Shown here piece by piece: positions 1 to 11,947 of a stretch of DNA of 64,000 nucleotides. Below the pieces are notes generated by a model. The model was given only the letters and a program-made list of their open reading frames with translations. It was not told the origin of the DNA and ran no database searches. Each line of letters starts with the position of its first letter. The stretch's first letter is position 1. Position numbers and translations under genes: made by a program. The DNA comes from Colias croceus (Eukaryota > Arthropoda > Insecta > Lepidoptera > Pieridae). The stretch spans positions 4,660,001-4,724,000 of the forward strand of contig NC_059551.1 of the NCBI RefSeq assembly GCF_905220415.1, given 5' to 3'.

Positions 1-980
1 AATTGTAATGCTACGGGTTTGACAATATACTTGCAACATTGAATATGTTGCATCTGTACTGTTACATAAACGTAGACTTCTATTAAACTCCTACACATAG
101 CATAGTTAATACTGTACAACATTATAAAACAGAGCTGCTTTCATATAATCCATTGCAATTAAAAGCACATTCGATTCATCCAATAGCCGCTGGCCAATAA
201 AGATCAATTACTGTTAATTCTAAATAACGCAATTTCACGAAGCCTCATGTAACAGTCGCGACTACTCTTAAATAACATAATTGTGCATATGACAATGTTC
301 AGTTGTGTTGAATTGAATCTAATTGAGAATCGTCTAAAAATAACTCGAGATGCGAGACGTTATAAATATATTGAACTTTTAAGCAACGGATAGACGACGC
401 TTGCTTGTAGACGTTAATACGTAATAGCCGGTATTCTGATTTCTGTTGTTTGATGCAGTTTAAATAAATTACCGAAAAGTCATACAGAAAAACAAATATA
501 AATACATAAGCGATGGACGCATTTAAGTCAAGAAATGTTTGTTGAAAAATGTTAACACTAACAAATGAGATTGAGAATAATATTTATTGTTAAAACAATT
601 TGAAGATATTTTAAATCAATCCGAAGGCAAAATAATCCCAGTAACAATTTAATTATGAAATAATATGTCATCACTTAAAAATTAAGTGACCACAGAAACA
701 AAAATGTTTCTGTTTTCCTTTCTTCTGACGGCCGCGGCTATTTCCCAACGTACAAGATAGAAAATTGCAAATTGACTGTTTCGTTAACAATATATTCATT
801 TAAATAGGGTAATAAAACGATTTTATTAGCCTATAAAACATATGAAGTCATTCTAAATGTCACAAAGGAAACATTTCACGTTAGCAACAATTAATCTAGT
901 ATGTTGCATAATTTCTTAAAGATAAAAGAAAATAATCTAAGATAACACTTTGTTTCAAAATACAAATCCTACGTCCTACC
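1..980. other. Non-coding, nothing recognised
   Basis: AT-rich sequence with many stops in all frames. I see no exon, RNA gene or recognisable repeat. It lies upstream of the foraging exons and could be intergenic or part of a 5' UTR intron of that gene. Confidence 0.5.
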
Positions 981-1200
981 TACTAATATTATAAATGCGA
1001 AAGTTTGTATGGATGTATGGATGTTTGTTACTCTTTCACGTAAAAACTACTGTACCGATTACAATGAAATTTAGCACACATATAGAGGGTAACTTGGATT
1101 AACACATAGGATAGTTTTTATCCCGGAAATCCCACGGGAACGGGAACTATGCGGGTTTTCCTTTGCAAACGCGGGCGAAGCCGCGGGCGGAAATCTAGTA
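981..1200. repeat. Lepidopteran short interspersed repeat, family A
   Basis: It starts with 'tactaatattataaatgcga' and ends with 'gcgggcgaagccgcgggcgg' followed by 'aaatctagta'. The same start and end occur at 43174-43408, and related ends occur at 27536 and 29045. This is a very common non-coding repeat in moth and butterfly introns. Short frames across it are accidental. Confidence 0.8.
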
Positions 1201-1350
1201 CATATATCATAAATGCAAAAGTTTGTGAGGATGGATGGATGGATGTTTGTTACTCTGTGCACGCGTTTTCAATGAAAAACCCGCACAGTACCGGCTCCTG
1301 TGTGATTTCTGGGATAAAAAGTAGCCTGTGTCTTATTCTGGTTCTGGTCT
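1201..1350. repeat. Partial second copy of repeat family A
   Basis: It directly abuts the preceding copy and repeats its opening ('atcataaatgcaaaagtttg', then a GATG microsatellite and 'tgtttgttactctg'). It then carries a rearranged internal part ('aaaaacccgcac...gtgatttctgggataaaaagtagcctgtgtc'). The typical 3' end is missing, so it is a truncated tandem copy. Confidence 0.6.
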
Positions 1351-1694
1351 TCACTTTTCAACCGACATACCAAACATCCATCCATCCACTATATTATTTT
1401 GTACACAATGTATAGGTAGTAAGCGATTTCCAAGAACTATGCATGACCTATACAATATTAGTTTCATAGAATGTTTTATGCTGCGTTTACTGGAGATAAA
1501 TGGATTTTAATGATTTAACTCTCGTATAAAATGTCTTATTCGTGACTCGATTAAACTATTATTTATTAAACTATTATAACGAATACTTAGGTACAACACA
1601 AATACTATTAAATATTGTTTTAGTATTGTTCGTTGACACTAATTTCTTTAAATAACTATTTATTTCTCGTAGTATGAGAAAAAAAATGTCTCGG

Positions 1695-1815
1695 TCTGGT
1701 AGGACACAGAAGGCTGATCACCTACTTGTCCCTAAAAGAAAAATCGATCAGTGAAACAGATGTATGCATAATGCATCTGCCCCTTACCCCACTACGGGGA
1801 CATGGGACTTCACTT
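1695..1815. repeat. Lepidopteran repeat containing 'cccgtgtcccc' block
   Basis: The segment from 'tctggtaggacacagaaggc' to 'ggggacatgggacttcac' is present in inverted orientation at 17984-18146, with the same 'cagtgaaacagatgtatgca' core. The two copies together define it as an interspersed repeat. It has no coding capacity. Confidence 0.7.
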
Positions 1816-4040
1816 CTCGTAGTATAAAAACCAATTTCTTATGTTTATCATATCTTAATTATTAGGCATATATAATTATTGAAATCTGTTTTCATTTTTG
1901 TGTGAGGAAAGATTACTGCAATCAAGAAGAAAGGGTTCGATCGGATCGATATTTTGTTCGAATTAGGAAAGTCTGCAGATTCTTTTTTCGAAGGAAGTTG
2001 TATACTTGTATAGCTTAGCGGAAAATAATATGAATCGTAAAGTAAATTATTATTATTGTAAAATAATATCTACAAACAAATCAGAAAACAAGACGCGAAT
2101 AAAAATACTGATAAAATATAACATTCACCTCGATATAACAATTGCCTGACCAGGGCGCGGCTGCATAAAAGTAAATATAGTCAATAAATAAATAAATAAA
2201 ATTGACTTTGCTTAAATCGTGACTCGTATATACTATTTAAACATACATATATGATCATGAACCAGGTGGCATTTAGATAATCAAACACCTTTGTGTGCAT
2301 ATTAGTACGATACATACAAGAAACACGCCTACCGGAATCAATAACACAGGAACACCCACTATTATCGAGAGTAAGGTTGACATTAACATATGCAAAGAGT
2401 ATCTTAGAAAATGTCCTAGGCATGCATTAATTGATAAACGTATGTATCCGGTTTAACATTGGAAAAAACTATAATATGTGGAGCGGGGTTATATGTAATT
2501 ATTCTATCGCTAAGATGTTCCTTCATAACTCATATCTAACATCTTTATGTTGAGATTTGGTTTTTAAATTTTTGCATGGCATTTTTTTTGCGTGCGCGCG
2601 TCATGCGCGTTGTTTTTTGTTTCATTGATTTGTGATTTTATTTATTTTAAAACATTTTTGCATATTACTGGTTGTACATACTAAAATCTGGAACTTAGCC
2701 TATTGTTCTACTTATTACAGAACTTTTTACAGAACTTATTACAGAATTTATGAAATATAATGAAAATGAATATAAATTATACAAATAATTTAATTTCGAT
2801 TCTCTCAAAAATTACATTTCAAAGACTAATGACGTTTATACGATTTAAAAATGATTTTTCTGAAGTTTGATTTATGGTACTTGATGGATTTTAATTTCGT
2901 GGTAATGTACAGAACACTTTCACTCAGTACTCAGTAGTAGTTAGTTCATATAAAATACTAAAACTGCCCAAAGAGACTTTGAGAGAAGAGTTGGCATGAC
3001 AATGTACCTAATAATAAAACATTTTTGTAACAATACCCAAACTGTTATTTTACTCTGCTAAAACACACATTTTCCCCATAACAATAAGATATAATCTATT
3101 TGAATAAAATAGTTTTTTCATGAAATAAGTGAACCATGTTTGGGTTTACCGTTCTGTTCCGGAATCCTTGGAGCGTTTATTTCGTTTCGCTTATGAAAAC
3201 GTGGTTCATTTACTTTGGCCTTTTGCCTTGATTTTGTCCAAGTCTTTTCTTTGCCAAATCCATTTGTTTGTACAGTTGAAGGAATGTCTGCTGCTGTAAC
3301 TTCCCTAATATAAGTTCAAGACGTTAGTATCAAATCTGAATATTTCCCGCCATTTTACTTTGACCGCAGATAATAAAATACCACAGATATTATAATACAA
3401 TAGAATAATATAGATAATAAACTAAACTAGCGACGTGGACAGAACTGTGATTGACATACTTTTTTCCCGTGGAGATTAAAATCTAGATAAAGAGAAAAAG
3501 AGACAAACATATGAAATTAGTTTCTCTTCGTATTTCCTAATCATTGAGTAAAAAGACCCCATAGAATAGATACAGACTGCGATCACTTATTATTTTTATA
3601 AGCATGTACAGATAAGCAATAATAATAATCTAGATAATTCTAACCAACGCAATTTTGTCTGCTCTGAAAAGGAAAATTGTTCCAGTTTATGACATATTTT
3701 TCAATGAAGTTCCTCTTCTATTGGTCGTGATGTGGTTATATTAATCCTATACTTTGTCACCTTATTTGTCACCTTTAATAAAAATCCAACATATAAATAA
3801 TTTTGAACTTTGGATAGTCCACATAAATAATTTTTAAATTCGAACCAGTTTTAGATATTAGCATATTGAATGATATAAACAATCTCTTCCGCATTATAAT
3901 ATTAATATAGATTTACTAGATAATAATCAAACAATTTCTTATTTTCATACTCTCAGAAGGGAACACTAGTTTTCTCATACATCAATTACATCAAGTAAAT
4001 TTCTAATTTTATAATTTCTCGAATAATTACAATTTTTTCT
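1816..4040. other. Non-coding, nothing recognised
   Basis: AT-rich sequence with a short (AATA)n run near 2186 and no sustained open frame of coding character. No recognisable mobile element was found in it. Confidence 0.45.
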
Positions 4041-4095
4041 ACTTGAGACATCGAGATATATGTACTACGTATACATATATCTCGATGACTTGAGA
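4041..4095. repeat. 39-bp perfect palindrome flanked by 8-bp direct repeats
   Basis: ACTTGAGA occurs at 4041-4048 and again at 4088-4095. Between them are two perfectly complementary 16-nt arms (4049-4064, catcgagatatatgta, and 4072-4087) around a 7-nt loop. The layout looks like a minimal inverted-repeat insertion with an 8-bp target duplication, the size made by hAT and P elements. It could also be a chance hairpin. Confidence 0.6.
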
Positions 4096-4182
4096 TGAGA
4101 TCTCCTCCACCATTACTATTGAACCATTATAAATCTATTTCATTAAATTGTGTGCTGTTGTCCAAGAGATGAAATTTTTCTA

Positions 4183-4457
4183 ACACAAGTGATAACTGCG
4201 TTAAAAACAACCGACTTCAAACTTGCACTTGCAAAATTTACAAATACCTACAGACAAAAATGCTCATAAAATAAAAACTACCTACTGGGCCTATTCGAAT
4301 AAAATTTTTATGGGACCAATTCGACACCATCCTGCATCGAACAAAAAAAGAATCACGTAAATCGGTTCAGAAACCTCGGAGTAATCGGTGTACATACATA
4401 AAAAAAAAAAATATACCGGCCGAATTGATAACCTCCCCCTTTTTTTTGAAGTCGGTT
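4183..4457. mobile_element. MITE-like repeat with AACCGACTTCAAA ends
   Basis: AACCGACTTCAAA at 4209 and its inverse TTTGAAGTCGGTT at 4445-4457 bound the core. The preceding 26 bp ('acaagtgataactgcg...') are shared with the copy at 18246-18522, so the unit is longer than the inverted repeats. The interior carries 'ggccgaattgataacctcc' near the 3' end. The family is widespread in Lepidoptera and the interior is non-coding. Confidence 0.75.
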
Positions 4458-5189
4458 AACAAAATGAACTTGCAGAGAAGAACGCAAATAATGTTGCATA
4501 TTTCTTTGAAAAATCCTTACCTCGGAAAACATAACATATAATAGGCCTTTCAAACTAGTATATTAGGTATATTGTTTATACAAATGACCAATATAAATAA
4601 AATCTTATCAATGAAGATTTATTTTGGAATTCTAATGTCAGTAGGTATGCTTTTAAGATTATATCAATTGATAAGATTATAGATACACCAGGATCATGTG
4701 GTCAGTGTTGCGTATACATCAGGTGACAGAGATCTGTTCAACATAAACACTGTGACTGTTTATCATTACTGACGATAAGCGGACTATTTTATTATCTGCA
4801 ATAAATCAGTTAGCCGTAACCATATGTTCACGGATCAATATTTATAGATTTATATCTATAATTATTCAAATCGAAGAGTCAATGATAACGATTTATAATT
4901 AGCTATCACGAGTCGGTCCAATGTGATAACATAATTTAAAGTGAAATTCTTTTAAATCGTAAATAAAAATAATAATTGAATTTACGGATACTTACAATTT
5001 TACTGATCCACTTTGATTAAACGGAAAAGGGTTAATAGAAATCTAATTTCAAACCTAAAGTAATAATCATTCCAAATGACGAGAAAATAACAATTCGTGT
5101 GACGTTTACTACTAAATGTAACACGTTTTCATTCATAATTGTTTAGGGTGATAAATGAGACTGATAGTAAAGTGTGCATGTATTTGCAG
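4458..5189. other. Non-coding upstream of the foraging first exon
   Basis: AT-rich, unique-looking sequence that ends in a good splice acceptor (polypyrimidine-poor but 'tatttgcag', AG at 5188-5189). It is probably the 3' part of a 5' UTR intron of foraging, or upstream promoter DNA if transcription starts inside the next exon. Confidence 0.45.
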
Positions 5190-5421
5190 GGCGTCGCCGA
5201 GGCACGCGGGGCTGACAGCGAAGAGGACGTTTCACTGTATCGACCGTCCGCGCTCGCGCCGCACGACTCGCACGCACTAGCCCACACACATCCTGCTGTT
5301 CCCGCTAAACGATCACGGACATTCGAGAACTCAGTGCTACACAGTGCAGTGTACGAACGTTAACTCTATAAACCAAGTGATAATCCTAGTGATTAAAGTG
5401 CAGTGCTCGGGAGCCGAGTGA
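5190..5421 (+). other. for: foraging 5' untranslated exon segment
   Basis: GC content rises sharply directly after a 'tttgcag' acceptor at 5181-5189 and stays high into the coding exon. There is no ATG between 5190 and the start codon at 5422, as expected of a leader. An alternative is that transcription starts inside this segment: several initiator-like TCAGT/CAGTG words lie at about 5330-5351. Which is right cannot be told from the genome alone. Confidence 0.5.
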
Positions 5422-5906
5422 ATGCGCGTCTGCTTCGATACCCTCTGCTTTGGATCGTCACAGCGCACAGCTGGTGACGATGAGCCGAGGGCCGTAGTAC
5501 ACACAGGAGGAGGTGCGCTTACCGTGGCGCCCACAGTCAACGGCGATAGACGGGCCTTAGACGAAACGTATAGAGAGGAGTTAAATGGTATAATGGGGAC
5601 GCCGAGCGCGATGAATTCAGAGTCAGAGAATTGCGTCGCCAACGCAGCTATGTCAAACGACATGCAGCCCCTCATAGAGAGAATAAGAGAATTGGAGGCG
5701 TTGTTGAAACAGCGCGATCAAGAAATGTTGGAATTACGTTCGCAGTTAGACAAACTGCAGAGCGTGTTCCCGTACCAGCAATATGCTAGAGCTTCAAGGG
5801 CACCGAGGAAACAGAGAGCTCAGGGTATTTCTGCTGAGCCACAAACTAGTTCGTCACTACAGGATTTGGCGCACCAGACATTCCCGATTTACGACAAGAA
5901 TGACGC
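5422..5906 (+). CDS. for: cGMP-dependent protein kinase foraging, alternative first coding exon 1 (I-alpha-like N terminus)
   Basis: This exon encodes the first 161 residues of a PKG isoform plus two bases of a split codon. Residues 1-10 read MRVCFDTLCF. From memory, the long Drosophila foraging isoform has a similar M-R-x-C-F-D-x-L-C-F start, which supports this ATG, and there is no upstream ATG in the leader. Residues 20-80 look disordered. Residues 82-115 (IERIRELEALLKQRD...) form a leucine-rich coiled coil, the PKG homodimerisation and docking zipper. Residues 132-140 are RAQGISAEP, the inhibitory segment that occupies the kinase active site until cGMP binds; it matches the vertebrate PKG I-alpha type. 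The exon ends before GTAAGT at 5907 in phase 2, which joins in frame to 38756. The kinase phosphorylates Ser/Thr on cytosolic and membrane targets and affects feeding and locomotion in flies. The catalytic domain is outside the window. Confidence 0.93.
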
Positions 5907-8797
5907 GTAAGTACCTTTTATTTATCAATCTATTATTATGAGTAAACACTTGAATTGACAACATATTCCATTGCAATTTAGAAGGACAAATACATCATAC
6001 GATAAATACAAAACATTAGCTGTTGACACTAGTTTTCGCTGACTTATTTATTATATGTTGCGTTATTGACAAAAAGTAGGGCAAGTTATTTGTCATATCG
6101 GAGAGTTCGTGGAAACTGATCTCTTTTCATACCTATATGTGGTTTTGTATGCCTATTTCAGTACAGCAAAATGAAGTCAGACTAAGCAGTAAGGCAATCG
6201 GTAATGCACTTTTAATCCAATACTGACAAGAACTTAAGTGACCTGCGATATATCATAATGCGATATTGAACAGAATAATAATTCCAATCGCGAAACCGTT
6301 TCGTATATGGACATTAAGCTAATGATCAGATAATTTAATTCTTGGAAATGCAAAATGATTTCTTAATGTCCGATTGTATCTTACCACGTGGTTGCATGAC
6401 TGTGGTGGACTCATATGTCCAATGCCACATACTATTACTATAAATACTTAGATGTAATTAACGTTATTAAACGCGTGTAATATAAATTGTAAAAATGGCA
6501 TTCATTTTTCTTAAGATAAAATTAATAGCTAGCAACATAGTTGATTTGAAGCATTGAAAACTTATTAGTTATTACTATGAAAATTATAGTAACTACCTAT
6601 TTAGAAAATGATTTGTCATAAAACATGGCTGACTGTTTAAGTACATCAAAATACTTAGTAAACACCAATTTCGATGTAAAACGAACCTCTAGTAGGTACG
6701 TTCCCATAATTTCTTAAACAAATTTACGTTTTAAAGTAAATTTAATCTTCATTTTCTCTATTGATTGCCTATAGACATGAATATTCGCACGGCTTGAAAT
6801 ATCGAATATTAAACATTCAATTTAATTTCTACCTAGCTGTTAACTATTTTTGTGAATGAAGAAGGCGTTTTATATATAAGTAATTAAAAAATAGTTGTTG
6901 ATAGGTAACAATTAGGTACTCTTTATATTATTTTTATGGTATTTTTTTACCGTGTACCGAATACCGTGACTGCCCAACATAAAATTTGCTTGAACAATTT
7001 ACACTTCTATCCATATGGTAAGCTTCATCTACAATAATCTTGCCAATTTCAAAACAAACACAAATCATACATTTGCTACATGATTCCTTAAAAAAAACAT
7101 TATCATTATGTTATTCCACAAGTCAAAAGGTCACTGAACTTTGTCAGTACCTAGATACACAGTAGATAATAATATATCTATCTATATTTTAATTCTATGC
7201 ATTTTTATATCAATTTATAGTACCGAACAAGGCCGATTTACCGTTAACTTAAGAGAAAATTGATATTTTATCGATTTTTTTGTAATCTTATACTTTTAAT
7301 AGCTTATATTAATAACTACATCCATAAATATAACGGTATAAAATCGATAAAATAAAGAATCTATCAATTCTATTTATATACTTATATGAATAAACTTTAT
7401 AAGACATAAACCTTAGAATAAGAATTCCTTCATGCATTGTAAAATAGTAATCGTAGATGTAGTATCAAACAAATTTTCTGTCTAACACACCTAAATATGA
7501 ATAATTCATTATTTATATTCCATTACCAACAGGAGGCAGTGCAAACACTTTTACATTGGTTTTGTCATAAAATCACACAGCACATTGCTTTCAAGGTATA
7601 TGTATTAAGTATCAATAAAACTGGCCATTTATTTACTAAATGGTAATAAAAAATCAATTCTACACAAATCAAAATACATAAATTATGTTACGTTCATATC
7701 AGCTTATTGATATTAAAATTGTCGTAAAAACCACCGACAGATAATTAAATTACCAAATTGTGTATGTAAAATAAAAGTCCTAGAAAACAAGAATGATTAA
7801 TAAAGTTGTATGTCAAATAAACTCGAAATAAAGCCATTGATTAAACTTAACGCGGTGAAATTGTACGCAGTAATTTCTTAAAACGACCCTTTATAAACAA
7901 CAAAAAGGGACAATAATTTGCATGTTTCGTGTAAATTGGCTCATAAAGCAATTGTAAGGAATATAACGAGACATAAACCAACGCAGCCTTATGCAATACA
8001 GGTTGATTGGACTTATGATTCTTCATTATTATCATAATTCCCATTGTCTCAGGTCAATGCAATATGATTATCATCTAGTTATTTTCCTTCTTTATCAATC
8101 AGGTTCCTTGAAAGTGATGTTCTTTTGATACAACAAAGTGACCTGAATGTAGTGAATTTCTTATCTAGTAGGTACCTACCGACCCGACGTTTTATAAAAA
8201 ATATCTGACGTCACATATCTAGAACAGTCAATATCCTTCTGCTTTTAACACTGAAACAAGTTGCTGATAAAGGCAAATCGAATGGCATAAAAACCCGTCA
8301 GAATTGTAATATTTGTAAAATGCGCAAAGAATTATGTATTTAGATAATTTTACGATACAGCAAATTATGATGCAACGATAAAATATTTCGAGCGTTATCT
8401 TTTTATAAACAAGGTATTTAACGTGTTTGAAAAAGAAACTATTACGCTACTTTTAATCGCAATGATAATTCGACGCTAATAAAAGTATCTAAAAATAACT
8501 TTATTGAGGCAATAAGGCAACGAGAAAGGAAAATAAAAGATGTTATGTCGAGGATGAGGAAGCGTATAAAAGTGATTAAATGATTTGACAAGAGCGCGTT
8601 CGTAATTGCTGTTTAATTTCACGAAGATAAGTGTTAAATTTCTGAATCATAAACATTCTGCAAATTCTTTTGTTTTTAATTATGAAATATGAAAATATAA
8701 CATACTGAAAGCTACATGTTATAACCTAAGGTTATAACATAGAGAGAGTCTGAAGGAAAATTTATTGATAAAAGAAACGCTTGTTATTGCTACATAG
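5907..8797 (+). other. for: Intron of foraging, no other feature seen
   Basis: Start of the 32.8-kb intron that separates the first coding exon from the shared exon at 38756. The sequence is AT-rich and without recognisable genes. A perfect TGACGTCA (CRE-type) word lies at 8206-8213, possibly by chance. Confidence 0.6.
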
Positions 8798-9134
8798 TTT
8801 TGGAAGTGGGAGTCGAGCATGCTTCGGCACGAATTGGGCCACGCTCGCACCGGGGAAGGTACCACACCCTCACAGAATATCGGCGCCATAGTGACAGTTT
8901 ACTGTCGCGTTCCGTACGGTGAGTGAGGGGTCCGGAGGCCCACATCCCTTCCCATCCCCTACCCATCCTCTCCTTCCCTATCCTCATTCCCTCCTATCCT
9001 CGCCCCTTCTCCCTAAATCCTTCCAAATCCCTTTGTGGACAGCAACACATCCACTTCTCAGTGGAGTGGATGCTTATGGGCGGCGTGTATCGCTTAACAC
9101 CAGGCGACGCGTCTGCTCGGTTGCTATCCTATAG

Positions 9135-9167
<33 letters not shown>
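8798..9167 (+). mobile_element. Poly(A)-tailed lepidopteran SINE or LINE 3' fragment
   Basis: It starts 'tttggaagtgggagtcgagc' and runs through 'ttcggcacgaattgggccac', a pyrimidine-rich tract with repeated 'cccatcc/ccctatcc', then 'ggcggcgtgtatcgc...'. It ends in an uninterrupted run of 30 A (9138-9167). The GC-rich body with an A tail stands out from the surrounding AT-rich intron. I recognise the body as a repeat common in lepidopteran genomes. The long pure A run suggests a fairly recent insertion. Open frames crossing the body are accidental. Confidence 0.75.
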
Positions 9168-9168
<1 letters not shown>

Positions 9169-11947
9169 ATAAACTTCCTTATTTTCCTTGACATCTTCAT
9201 AACTGAACTCGTCTATCTATTTATTATCCTATTGGTAATTGGAATATACATTATACAATATACATCAACATTAATTTCTTATTACAATATTACGTTTATA
9301 AACAAAAGTCACCTTCTGTATTTTATACCAATGTTTTATGGTTTCACTGCGGTTTTTTACATCATTACATCGAAATCAAAAGACTTACTGTCTAGGTATT
9401 TTTATTTTTTACAATATCGCAATATACATACATGTACCTACGTCTAATATAAAGGTAAAGACCAATAGCTAGGTACTATTTCCAATTCCTGTTCCTGTTA
9501 AAGAGACTATTTCCGAATAGTAAAGCGACCACTTCCTCATAAATGTTTCATCTCGATCAACAAACATAAAAACAAGAATGTCATTACTACAAGTCATGTT
9601 ATTTAATAAATACAACATGTGGTATTTTAATCAAGATAATGAAATTGTTTAAATTTCAATCGCTACTTGTGTATTTCTACTCATGTCCTTTAACAAGTCA
9701 CAAGCAATTTGTCAATGACAAAATTAGTGGCAATTAAAATTCGCGACGCGATAGAACTTTTATCGTCGTCAATCCAAAAAAGAGTGATAATATCGTAAAC
9801 GATGTCGTAAAGTTTAAAAGTACTTATTAGTATGCGGAGAGGCATCATGCGGGAAATCTAGTTTTGGTAATTATGCGTCCTTCATGCTAATACGAATTTT
9901 AACTAAACCAGAACTTTCGTAACTCTGGTGTGGTAAGAAATTTGATCTCATACGGGTAAATTGATATAGGTATTGTAAGACATTAAAGAAAAAATCGATT
10001 CATTTATAGATTTTAGACGTCATGCCTAAGTGTGTAAAAACTAAAAATCAGATAACGAAGAGATTCGACGTGTTTATTATAATATAGATTCTAGTTGTGA
10101 CAATTCATCCTGTTAAAAGAAAACATGGAGAATAAACTGAAGAAATTAGATAAATATGAAAAACTTCGTTAGATTGTGATGAACAAGAGAAACGCAGCGT
10201 TTATGGTCTAAGAAATAAACATTTGGGTACTGATTCAAAATTTATTTTCCACGGAGAAAACTAAACTATTTGTTATATCAATTTTTAATTCTCTTGAAAT
10301 CAATTTCATTGAAGAAAACTGTTTAGTTGGTAACTGTTGAGAAGGTATTTAAATTTGGCCTAACATTGAAGTTGTAGTTTGTAATGCGTGAAGGATTGCA
10401 AATAACGTTAAAAAGATTAGAAATGTGTCGTGATATTCGAATTACGCTTAGAGGGTTATCATCATCATACTAAATACAATCCAAAGTTCCCATGGCACCG
10501 TATTAGCATTTATTAGCAGTTCCAAATATTGTAAAAACTGCGTAATCCGAGACATTGAGGCAACCTTTCTGGTCGTCCTTATTCTAGGAGCGTACTGGAT
10601 CTACTAAATGAACCTCGTTTTTTACGACATTTTTATTGCTCTCAATAACGTTCGTTAATTCTTTACACGATTTAAGACAAATGTTTTTTCCTTAACGCTT
10701 TGATGTTGCCGCTCAATGATATTCTAGTCTTCAATTAAATGCCATTTATATAACAATAGCTGAATGTTAACATACATACGATAAGCTTAACTTGTTTAAT
10801 AAGATTCATGCTACAATTTGCCTTTTATAGACACCTGATTATATTACCCTAAATTTCCATAAAGGTTTTACAGTGTGAGTAATATGGAAAGGTGTTATGA
10901 GGTTCATTTGATTAACATAAGTTAAAATTAAGTCAGTTTAGTGTAATGAAGCCTATTTGGTTCTCATGTTAAACGTATCTACTTTTTAATAGATAGTATT
11001 ATAAAAAAGCGCAATGATTTCTTACCTAATGATTCACTTATCGACAAATTATTTGTTTAAAATTTTATATAACGAATTAAATGAGTCTCCCAATTCTTAA
11101 ATTTACTAACGTCTAAAATCAAAGAATTGAACATGCTCGTATGTTGACTATACTGAATATGTGACTGATTTTTTCTTAAAAAAATCTTGGATTAAGTCCT
11201 ATCTTTTCAACAACACTAAAAATAGCTTTGTGTAAAATTGTATCTTCATGGATACTTTGTTCACGGTCAGTTACAAAAAAATATAAACACATACACTTTT
11301 ACAGTATAAAAATTAACGATCTGAATGAATATGTATCTGCCAGTTTCTATTTAGGCTTTACGGTACTCTAATTATCATGTTCAACTAGTACATAAACATA
11401 TAAGTGAGACCAATTAAACAGTTTCATACTGGAAATGTTTCTTATCCGAGTGCTTGCCTTCAAAGTCAGAATTTATACATTTGCATAATTATCTACGTAG
11501 GTACCTATATCTCGTGGTGTGGAAAGTGTAAGACAAGTTATTAGTTATCTTGTATTCATTAAAGAAAGGACGCAACAATTATTTTTAATTGTTCCGTGAA
11601 AGAAGGTTATTCTATAAGTGGGGTTTGGTGTAAATATGTTTAAATGGATGTGAGGCTGTTTCTTGCTATTTCGAGTTAAAGTACTCAACGCATTTGGTTG
11701 AAATGAACGAAAGGTATAATATGTTGGTCTGACCAAATGTAAACAACACATTCTATAGAAAAGCGACAAAATATAAGTGTGTGTTGAGGCGAATAGTTTA
11801 ATGTTTCTTAAATAAATGAATATAATATCATAGTTATGAAATTCTTAAAACAGTCGTTCAATTTTTAAAGATACAAAAGTAGCTATGGTTAGGGAGCCAG
11901 GTGCAAATTTGGTTAATTATTTCCTCTGAAGAGATAATTCGTCAGAC
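9168..11947. other. for: Intronic, nothing recognised
   Basis: AT-rich intronic sequence. Short frames are scattered and show no coding character, and no repeat boundary was found. Confidence 0.5.

Noticed and set aside
5139..5363. 74-codon plus-strand frame starting at 5139
   Set aside because: Its 5' part lies before a good splice acceptor at 5188-5189, and its frame differs from the PKG frame. The segment is better explained as 5' UTR.
8923..9447. 174-codon frame with a poly-Lys run
   Set aside because: It crosses the SINE and its A tail into AT-rich DNA. Not a protein gene.
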